Below are positions 59,301 through 64,000 of a stretch of 64,000 nucleotides of DNA, piece after piece. The notes beneath the pieces were generated by a model, which made no database searches, was not told where the DNA came from, and was given only the letters and a program-made list of their open reading frames with translations. Numbering within the stretch: position 1 is the first letter of the stretch; the number at the start of each line of letters is the position of its first letter. Where the stretch lies: positions 248,001-312,000 of the forward strand of contig CAUEEP010000078.1 of NCBI GenBank assembly GCA_958450365.1. The letters are read 5' to 3'. Both the position numbers and the translations under genes were made by a program. The DNA is from Mesorhabditis belari (Eukaryota > Nematoda > Chromadorea > Rhabditida > Rhabditidae).

Positions 59301-62300
59301 ACAGTTTTCTAAAAGATCCGATTATGGATGGGCTACCGTACTTCAGCCATCTTTTGGTCATCTTTAAAACTGCCATATTTTCGCTAATAGTAGTGCACCC
59401 AGGCGAGCCGAGTTGATGACTATTTTATGGCTTCCAAAGTTTTCACAGAAGCTCAACACTCTAATCCCCCACTAGATCTCATCGTCAGCTACATTTTCCG
59501 ATCCCACATCGATAGGTTCTGATAAGCGGTTCTCGAGATTTCGAGGAATTTAGGCGACGCTCTCGGTGCACTACTATTAGAGAAAATACGGTAGTTGGCA
59601 TCCTCTTTAGAAAGTTCAGAACTACGGTAGCTTTTTCTTGAGCGAACCTTTTGGAAAAAGCTTTACCCAACAAATTTTAAGCAGACTACTTAGGGTCAAT
59701 TTGCATTTCAACTTTTAAAAAACTAATAGGTTGATGCATAAGTCTTTTCGTTTTTTTCGTACTTCTGTTAAAAAGTAACAAATTCACGAATTAATCTATA
59801 GTTTGCTCTATAAAAAGTGTTTTTTGTTCAATTTGCATCTTTTAAATGAATTTCGGTTCACTTTCAAGCAAATTCGAGAGTGAAAAACGCCTTTTCGTAA
59901 AAAATCTATAAAAAACTCTACGGAAAAATTGGCTGAATGAATTTCTCTGAAATTTTGGCGAAATATCAAACGTTTTTTTTCTCTATCTTTTATCTATTGA
60001 CACGAAGATAGGTTTTCTTTAGCTAAGGTGTCTAAACCGCATCATCGAGTTAGCCCTTTTTGACTACCCGACTTCATACTCTCAAGAAAATCCAGGCATT
60101 AAATATTTTTAAACCCGTTTAATGTTATTTTGGAAAATAATTGCTTTTTCTAATGAAATCAACCGTAGTTTAATTGGTGCATTTGTTGGCTTGAAACGGC
60201 AGACGAAAAGGAACAAAAACACTTATGCATCAACCTAATAGTTTATTAGCCAAACTCCTGATTATTTACCTGACAAGACGGCCCTTTATATGGTGCTGGA
60301 CATTGGCAAATTTCCACCGAAGAAGCGGTCACTCTCGTCGTTCCATATTGATCTCCAGAAACTAAATCACAAAATCGAAAATGTTAAAATCGTTTCAAAC
60401 TAAAACTCTAGATCATCTATGTTAGAAAAAGCTTGGGTTATTCATTTAGACCTGTTTCTTGGGGGACTTACAAGAGGCTAAAGTTTCATTTTCACCAAAT
60501 ATTCCTCTGATCACTCACTTCCGAATCCGAATTCGAGCAAATCGATGGCTTTCGGGTTGTTGAAATAGGAGCCTTTCACTTGAACTTTCTCCAAATTGTA
60601 CAACAAAAGCATCAAATCGGAACGGGACAATGCTTTTCCATCGGCTGACAAAAAGTTTTCCTAAAGCGAACAAATTAAAGGGTGATCTAAAAGTTGCTGT
60701 ACAACTTTTTACTAAAAATTTGATTTTAAAATGACTGAGCGGGGCAAGTGGTCGACGACAGTGACAACGACAGTGATTTTAAGCTGCCAATGATTTTAAG
60801 CTGCCAGTGATTGACGGCAGGCTGCCAGTGATTTTAAGCTGCCAGTGATTTTAAGGATAATTTTACTAAGGCCTTCGTTTCAAAAAGGTTTACTTGAATA
60901 GCTTTCCTCAGTGATTTTAAAATCAAGTTTGAGTAAAAAGTTGTCCGAGATCACCCTGTAGAGTTGATTTACCAGTAAAATGCATAAAAAAGATGTTTGT
61001 TAATTGGTTTGTTAGTTGGTTTGTTAATTGGTTTGTTAATGTAGGTTTTCTAAAATATGCCAACTTTCTACCATAAACTTGGCACTAGACTTTATTAGGA
61101 TTACCTACTGCAACACCATTTATTAACCTTTATAGAATATAGTCAAAAGTCAGACAGGCCTTGGTTAGTGTTTTACAATATTGTTTTACGATATTGTTTA
61201 AGTAGTGTCTTCAAAAGTTGACACATTTCAAAAGAGAGTTACCGTATTTCTTCGAATAGAAGACCGGGTAAAGAGTATGATCGCGTACTCCTGCGTAGCA
61301 GCCCTTTTTAAAATTTCTTTTCTGCATAAAAGCTTTCAATCAAGTGCTATAGGGCTGGAAAATGGCTCAAAAATACCACACGAGCTAACAGATTTTTGAG
61401 CCATTTTCCAGCCCTATAGCACTTGATTGAAAGCTTTTATGCAGAAAAGAAATTTTAAAAAGGGCTGCTACGCAGGAGTACGCGATCATACTCTTTACCC
61501 GGTCTTCTATTCGAAGAAATACGGTAGATTCACAAATTGAAGTGAAATTTACAGCGGTTTAGATTAGCGGTTAATGTTTTATTTTTGAAACTCACTGGAA
61601 GGATTCTCAATTCAACAGGGAATGGCGACGATGGATCGACGGGTTGTTCGGGAGCCCAGAAATCGGCGGTCACATTACGGCCAGTCAATCGGAGATCCGC
61701 CTCCGAGGACATCGTTTTGATATCATCCGACGGTTGAACAGCCAATTTGAAGTGGATCTGAACATGAGTTTTTTAAAGAGCTGGATTTGAAGCTAGTGAA
61801 TGAAAAGCTGGATTTGAAGGAGTGGATTTAGTTTTGGGAATTTGCTATCAACACTTAACGACAGGGTGGGCCAAAGTTACAATGCTCACTCACGCGCAAT
61901 TGCGAAAGAATGCGAAAGAATGGAAGAAAGCGAACGGTAACAACTTCAGCAAATGCCAAAAAAAAGTGAGAAATCGTCTTTTGAAAACGCCAAACTAGTC
62001 GGTGCGGAAAATGTCACAAAAAATGGGGATTAAGCGAGCATCCCTTAGAGGAATCATCAAAAACAAGCTCAAGTTAAAGGCCCACGAGAAAAATAAATCA
62101 CAAATGCTATCAGTTGACGCTATCAACCACACAAAACTGTTGATAGTTTGAAAAAAGGCTTGGGAAGAGCTGGATCTCCTATACCTTCTTGGGGTTCGAA
62201 AAGGCTTGAGAAGAGCTAGATCTCCTATACCTTCACGAAGAGCTGGATCTCCTATACCTTCACGAAGAGCTGGATCTCCTATACCTTCTCGAAGAGCTGG

Positions 62301-63968
62301 ATCTCCTATACCTTCACGAAGAGCTGGATCTCCTATACCTTCTCACCACGATCGACGCTTTTCTACGACGTTTGAACGCCTGTGTAAAAGCTATTGGAGA
62401 TCTGTTTGAAAAGGAACAGTTTCTATGAATTGTTATGAGACAATAAAAGTTATTTTTAAGAGAAATATTTGACCTTTTGAGTTGCTCTTTATACAGAGAC
62501 TGTATAAATGTACATATGTATATGTAACGGTACTTTTGGCCCACCCTGTAAACTAAACTACCTTCAATCCATAGCTGGTCGTGAAATCTCGATACTGTGG
62601 AATGGGCACATTGATGTAAACATCTTTCGGCGCTCCCTCATCTCCCGGCTCATATTTGATAATATCTTTCACGATTGACACTTTCCCTTTTGGATCCGAG
62701 AAAGTGAAAGCGGAGATGTTGAAGGCCAACTGAAAATTTGAAGTTTGCTTTTATCTATCTAACTATTTGTTTGTCAAATCATTTTACCCACCATAGCCAC
62801 CGGATAGTTGCTTGATCGACATCGATCAGTGACGCCAAAACAGAAACAATCGGCACAGCCAAGCGAATTGGAGACCGAGAGATCAAAGGTGCCTGGTTTA
62901 CAAGCCTCACACATTGCTCCGTAAACGTTCTCTTTGCACGAGCAGCGAGCCGAATTTGGATCACAAACATCTTCAGTGGTGCCGTCACGGTTGCATCTAA
63001 AAAAAAACCAGATACAATAAACTACAATCGGTTAGGAATTATGGAGACTTTTGGAGAGGGCAGTTTCACAAAAAATCGTTGGACCCTGCTCAGTGATTCA
63101 GGTGAGCATAAAGTAAGGCATAAAGCCCTACCCTGGCGGCAATGGGACATGTGTACAGAGCTTGGTAGAGCTTTCGCCCGGTGAGCGAGAGATCGCGGGT
63201 TCGAATCCCGGCGCCGATCTAGTTTTGTATTCCCAGTTCCAACCCATAAAAGGACCAACTGCTGTAATATGTCAAACTTTGCTAGTTTAGATGCTTTAGC
63301 TGATCCAAAGTGCTTTTCCGAAGAAATGCTGATCAGAAGAAATGCTTCACAAATATTGTGGGCCAAGTTAACACAAGCTAGCCAACCTAGGAGCCGACCG
63401 ACTCCTGGTTTATTTAGATCCAGGATCAGGGCTAAGCCAGAGTTAGACATATCGCAATCACACACTTTCTTAGGCCAGTACTGGACTTTCACAGGTCCAG
63501 GGGTTTTTCCCAGTCTGGGATCTAGAGAAAGTTTTGACCTAAGCCTAAGCCTAAGCTCCGGGAACTGACCGAAATCCAGAAATCAGGTGCTGGGGCGGTG
63601 AGCCCAAACCCAAATAAACTTAGTACGAGGCGCTAGCCGCTAGCCTTCGCACTAAATCCAAGCCTAAGCCTGAGTTGCCTAGCTGATTTGCTCAGAAAGT
63701 CGCCTCTAAACCCATCATGTTCTCTGCGAAAATTTCTCAAGTTCTCAAAATCCGATTCTTAAGACCCAAAAAGAATAATGGAACCACAAGAACAACAAGA
63801 ACAACAAAGAACAAAAAGAACCCTTTTCTATTTTAGGCTCTGCTCACCTGCACTCGGCACAATGCGGGAAACGATAGAACCCAGGCAAGCATCGATCGCA
63901 CATCCTTCCACCAACATTCTCTTTGCACAAACATTGACCGTTTAAAGGATCACACTCGAGATTTCCAC
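38334..63968 (-). CDS. Laminin subunit alpha, C-terminal 53 exons (5' end beyond window)
   Basis: Fifty-three exons on the minus strand join with matching phase to give 2157 residues and a TAA at 38334; exon lists are in the four block entries. Domain order in the partial numbering: EGF-like (LE) repeats to about 95, laminin IV type A about 95-290, seven further LE units to 617, the coiled-coil arm 618-1165, then LG1-LG3 to about 1710, an acidic linker with basic pairs 1711-1762, and LG4-LG5 to the end. LG domains at the C-terminus define an alpha chain; beta and gamma chains lack them. The protein would be secreted, form a heterotrimer with beta and gamma chains through the arm, and bind integrin and dystroglycan-type receptors in basement membrane. 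Nematodes have two alpha chains (epi-1 and lam-3); I cannot decide between them. The N-terminal LN domain and signal peptide are not in the window. Confidence 0.93.
38608..39099. other. Laminin intron with a solitary transposon-like end
   Basis: At about 38890-38930 gcggacaagactttccgggc + aaccta resembles a mariner-type terminus but has no partner in the intron. Otherwise AT-rich. Confidence 0.35.
40253..40546. repeat. 31-bp minisatellite in a laminin intron
   Basis: The unit caagtcagtgtgtacaagct + cttgtacaata repeats about nine times with point changes. Each unit contains the self-complementary core cttgtacaa(tac)aag. There are no unique spacers. Confidence 0.88.
41125..41396. mobile_element. 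Palindromic MITE in a laminin intron
   Basis: The ends agccattatccaagagactt and complement. Arms of about 120 bp with interruptions share gccgccaatcgattct and aaagcttgtgga...gagctagag with their complements. Confidence 0.7.
42018..42212. mobile_element. Foldback with tRNA A-box-like arms in a laminin intron
   Basis: The arms cgagcgccatgggtaaag and gcgtagtctagtggatagtg, then ggttagga, recur inverted on the right with two extra copies of the tagtctagt word. The tagtctagtggatagtgggt text resembles a tRNA D-arm/A-box and the tRNA-like repeats at 44868, but no T-arm is present here. Confidence 0.6.
42690..42909 (+). repeat. tRNA-derived SINE-like unit with 18-bp tandem head
   Basis: An 18-bp word (ctaagagccttgtagcta, period 18) repeats four times. 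It leads into a tRNA-like T-arm (aagagttcaatcccgcc) at about 42780. The tail ending gaataaatgtatt at 42867-42909 is shared with 6947-6988. The SINE reading is inference from this order. Confidence 0.45.
43183..43665. mobile_element. TIR element in a laminin intron
   Basis: A stretch of about 55 bp at 43266-43320 (gaaaatgcgttttctatcgg, atttttctggga) is inverted at 43595-43658. The outer parts (ggataccccatt repeats) are less symmetric, so the borders are approximate. Confidence 0.55.
44497..44715. mobile_element. Palindromic MITE in a laminin intron
   Basis: The left arm (acatggggaaattccaacac, gaacctaattccacc, gttttctca) recurs inverted on the right (tgagaaaacgatggtggaat, taggttcagg). The arms are about 75-85 bp around a spacer with acgaaatttc and gcaaagaatgcc words. 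Confidence 0.7.
44868..45122 (-). repeat. Three tandem 93-bp units, each with a tRNA-like sequence
   Basis: The period is exactly 93 bp (unit starts 44868, 44961, 45054; the last unit is cut and differs at several bases). On the minus strand each unit has an A-box-like TGGTCTAGTGGGTAGTGTG and a B-box-like GGTTCGAGTCC about 45 nt apart. I could not fold a full cloverleaf: the acceptor strands pair only with the T-arm region. I read it as a tRNA-derived repeat, not working tRNA genes. Confidence 0.65.
45290..45530. repeat. 21-bp/9-bp tandem repeat in a laminin intron
   Basis: The words gatctataag, atctacaag and atgatctac alternate to give 21-bp and 30-bp blocks. Open frames with YKIYKM or DHLVDLI repeats are artefacts. 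Confidence 0.85.
46669..47188 (+). mobile_element. Mariner-type element of a third family in a laminin intron
   Basis: TA-flanked ends TTGGGTTGGGGAGAATGAGT and complement. The interior of about 520 bp has a short plus-strand stretch ([20 protein letters not shown], then a stop) that could be a decayed transposase C-terminus. Confidence 0.65.
47850..48505. repeat. Palindromic element plus direct duplication in a laminin intron
   Basis: 47850-48080 (cacatcctttctggtgcact, ggcccccta, gagcgtcgcgtagtctctca) recurs as a direct copy at 48277-48505 with few changes. Between them lies an inverted partner of its right half (48120-48275). The same gagcgtcgcg and caaacaaacgctcatatctc words build the palindromes at 49677-50463. 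Confidence 0.75.
48556..48636 (-). repeat. tRNA-like sequence in a laminin intron
   Basis: The minus strand shows ATGGTCGAATAGTACAGCG (A-box-like) and CTAGTTCGATCCCCAG (T-arm-like) at tRNA spacing, with CTTTT in the anticodon region. Stem mismatches suggest a tRNA-derived repeat or pseudogene. Confidence 0.55.
49677..50463. mobile_element. Two adjoining palindromic MITEs (family C) in a laminin intron
   Basis: The outer ends are acggtaaatattctgataga and, inverted, taatagaag...ccgtaaatattc. Within, a second left end (taacgtaaaaactctaatag) begins at about 50025. The arms share tttgtttctgtgcacttg, tagaaagataggggaatttt and gcattaactagtgcttagaa. Confidence 0.75.
51224..51243. repeat. (tttc)n run
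   Basis: A short pyrimidine microsatellite next to the tRNA-like sequence at 51290; no other role is visible. Confidence 0.7.
51290..51362 (+). repeat. tRNA-like sequence in a laminin intron
   Basis: It has a textbook A-box (TAGCTCAGTGGTTAGAG) and T-arm (GAGGG-TTCAATC-CCCTC), and five of seven acceptor pairs. The region between them is about four nt too short for an anticodon arm plus variable loop, so it is probably a tRNA pseudogene or SINE head. Confidence 0.6.
51420..51730. repeat. Word-family repeat with 14-bp tandem core
   Basis: ggtcagaactggtt and ggtcagaactgact repeat about eight times (51505-51605), within the GC-richer ctggcc-type text also seen at 23975. Confidence 0.75.
51822..52118. 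mobile_element. Non-autonomous element with inverted arms in a laminin intron
   Basis: The left arm (taactcagcactcagatatg, caatcatctcacgc) recurs inverted on the right, which ends in acaccctgta, a Tc1/mariner-like terminus. The arms are about 80 bp. Confidence 0.65.
53890..54437 (+). pseudogene. DIRS/PAT-like retrotransposon reverse transcriptase fragment
   Basis: About 180 codons stay open on the plus strand inside a laminin intron, antisense to the gene. They read [18 protein letters not shown], then [31 protein letters not shown], the catal­ytic [10 protein letters not shown], and [20 protein letters not shown] before the match stops. This is the fingers-palm order of reverse transcriptases. 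The PRVFTK and YLDD spelling together with the [11 protein letters not shown] ending points to the DIRS group (PAT elements are known from nematodes) more than to Gypsy. There is no RNase H, tyrosine recombinase or terminal repeat, so this is a 5'- and 3'-truncated copy. Confidence 0.8.
54610..54695. repeat. 22-bp tandem repeat in a laminin intron
   Basis: cttctcaaaagctttcaaat + cg repeats three times and fills most of the small intron 54601-54708. Confidence 0.8.
55995..56125. repeat. 15-bp tandem repeat in a laminin intron
   Basis: catgggtataaggct repeats about nine times with single-base changes, occupying nearly the whole intron 55957-56141. Confidence 0.85.
56395..56790. mobile_element. 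Double inverted repeat element in a laminin intron
   Basis: gccattagcaa, acccaactttgagctcaaat, tcttggtgttg and tccaatt occur left. They recur inverted at about 56545-56600 and again at about 56690-56765, giving a palindrome with a third, displaced arm. A GC-rich centre (ggggcgggg, gaacgccccgccc) forms its own hairpin at about 56595-56625. Confidence 0.6.
57240..57315. repeat. 8-bp tandem repeat in a laminin intron
   Basis: ggtttaat repeats about eight times. Confidence 0.85.
57520..57750. repeat. 21-bp minisatellite in a laminin intron
   Basis: ctgtaaaggaagtaaagagc + c repeats about ten times. [14 protein letters not shown] and LLPLQGS frames are artefacts of the period. Confidence 0.9.
58519..59110. 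mobile_element. Foldback with a tRNA-like loop in a laminin intron
   Basis: The arms 58519-58715 and 58925-59110 are inverted copies (ctgagctatagaatactaga, gatcttcctacagtatcctg, gccaaatgacatgagccata and complements). The loop of about 200 bp holds a tRNA-like stretch at about 58775-58850, with a strict B-box GGTTCGAGTCC, a CTGG/CCGG T-stem and a CGAC/GTCG hairpin where an anticodon arm would be. Confidence 0.75.
59373..59593. mobile_element. MITE family A, copy 3, in a laminin intron
   Basis: Closest to 3448-3670. It has the right end attagagaaaatacggta and a left end mutated to atattttcgctaatag. Confidence 0.75.
59729..60235. mobile_element. Mariner-type element of a fourth family in a laminin intron
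   Basis: TA-flanked ends GGTTGATGCATAAGTCTTTT and, inverted, aaaaacacttatgcatcaac + c. About 507 bp. The interior resembles the 15022 and 23240 copies in phrases such as gacacgaagataggttt and ttagccctttttgact, but no frame survives. Confidence 0.7.
60679..60960. mobile_element. Non-autonomous Tc1/mariner-type element (AGGGTGATC ends)
   Basis: The left end agggtgatctaaaagttgct and right end gttgtccgagatcaccct are inverted. The inner gtacaactttttact and attttaaaat words are also mirrored. A 17-bp word (gctgccagtgattttaa) repeats three to four times inside. Confidence 0.65.
61241..61525. mobile_element. Palindromic MITE with two matching 134-bp arms
   Basis: The left arm 61241-61374 and the right arm 61392-61525 appear to be exact reverse complements over all 134 bases, with a 17-nt loop. 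The ends read accgtatttcttcgaataga, the signature shared with other MITE families in the window. It lies in a laminin intron. Confidence 0.9.
61861..62550 (+). mobile_element. Decayed Tc1/mariner element (ACAGGGTGGGCC ends) in a laminin intron
   Basis: The ends acagggtgggccaaagttac and complement bound 690 bp. At about 62015-62150 the plus strand reads [20 protein letters not shown], then [10 protein letters not shown], which resembles the second helix-turn-helix of a Tc1/mariner transposase (GIS..SV.RIIK..L..K.YK...Q.LS). The rest is replaced by a 27-bp minisatellite. Confidence 0.7.
62163..62345. repeat. 27-bp minisatellite inside the mariner element
   Basis: gaagagctggatctcctata + ccttcac repeats six to seven times; the first two units are more diverged. 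Confidence 0.88.
63141..63222 (+). repeat. tRNA-like sequence in a laminin intron
   Basis: It has a D-arm remnant (GAGCTTGGTAGAGC), a clear anticodon arm TTCGC-CCGGTGA-GCGAG (would-be anticodon GGT) and a CGGG-TTCGAAT-CCCG T-arm. The acceptor strands do not pair, so it is best read as the head of a tRNA-derived SINE or a tRNA pseudogene. Confidence 0.6.
63380..63690. repeat. GC-richer word-family repeat in a laminin intron
   Basis: Irregular text of gctaagcc, ccaggatcaggg, taagcctaagcc and similar words, like 20245 and 23975. It follows the tRNA-like sequence. Confidence 0.5.
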
Positions 63969-64000
63969 CTAAAATATAGCTTGTTATTCGCCTTTTTAAA

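Larger units (their letters stand above)
55812..63968 (-). other. Laminin alpha exons 1-13: EGF-like repeats and laminin IV domain
   Basis: Exons: 63848-63968, 62792-62996, 62562-62729, 61596-61757, 60519-60660, 60270-60361, 58307-58465, 58038-58201, 57337-57449, 57146-57206, 56901-57069, 56142-56292, 55812-55956. The first two give Cys-rich LE units ([35 protein letters not shown]). The next four form the laminin IV fold, a globular insert within one split LE ([15 protein letters not shown] to the [13 protein letters not shown] closure). The remainder are seven LE units, for example [17 protein letters not shown], each with the expected eight-Cys spacing as far as I traced. Exon 10 is only 61 nt. 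Confidence 0.9.

Noticed and set aside
62779..62988. Minus-strand frame opposite laminin exon 2
   Set aside because: It is another frame of the real EGF-like exon 62792-62996, which has the Cys pattern and consistent splice phase.

Overview
The window looks like nuclear DNA of a nematode. It is AT-rich. Genes are split into many short exons, introns can be as small as 41-51 nt, and 3' splice sites read TTTCAG or TTTTAG. The densest repeats are non-autonomous Tc1/mariner-type elements, palindromic MITEs and short tandem arrays. The protein set (laminin alpha chain, tetraspanin, carbohydrate-type sulfotransferase) is animal. The species cannot be named from the sequence alone. I had no search tool; product names come from motifs read by eye.

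Layout. (1) 18-164, minus: a probable last exon of an unidentified gene. (2) 849-4610, plus: the 3' six exons of a sulfotransferase gene, closing with an AATAAA signal; its large introns hold a foldback element and two MITEs. (3) 4.6-32.7 kb: about 28 kb that is gene-poor. It holds three deletion or inverted derivatives of one mariner family, other mariner-type elements, a hAT-like MITE, several palindromic MITE families, an 8-bp satellite of 1.1 kb, other minisatellites, a non-LTR reverse transcriptase scrap, one small candidate gene and one broken unidentified coding stretch. (4) 32,744-36,360, plus: a complete five-exon tetraspanin gene of 234 codons with a splice acceptor 10 nt before its ATG. 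(5) 38,334-63,968, minus: the C-terminal 53 exons of a laminin alpha chain, convergent with the tetraspanin. I rebuilt 2157 residues with consistent splice phase: EGF-like repeats, one laminin IV domain, seven more EGF-like units, the coiled-coil arm, and LG1-LG5 with an acidic linker before LG4. The 5' part lies beyond the window.

The laminin introns are of two kinds: tiny ones, and ones of 0.3-1.8 kb, most of which carry recognisable insertions. These include palindromic MITEs, mariner-type elements, tRNA-derived sequences (one as a 3 x 93-bp tandem) and a DIRS/PAT-like reverse transcriptase fragment.

Functionally, laminin and tetraspanin both act at the cell surface and basement membrane, and a Golgi sulfotransferase would modify extracellular glycans. 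There is no evidence that the three are co-regulated; their proximity may be chance. The most unusual material is mobile: foldback elements that carry tRNA-like promoters, a palindrome with two 134-bp arms that look identical, and MITE families with unrelated interiors that share an ACCGTA...AATAG terminal signature.
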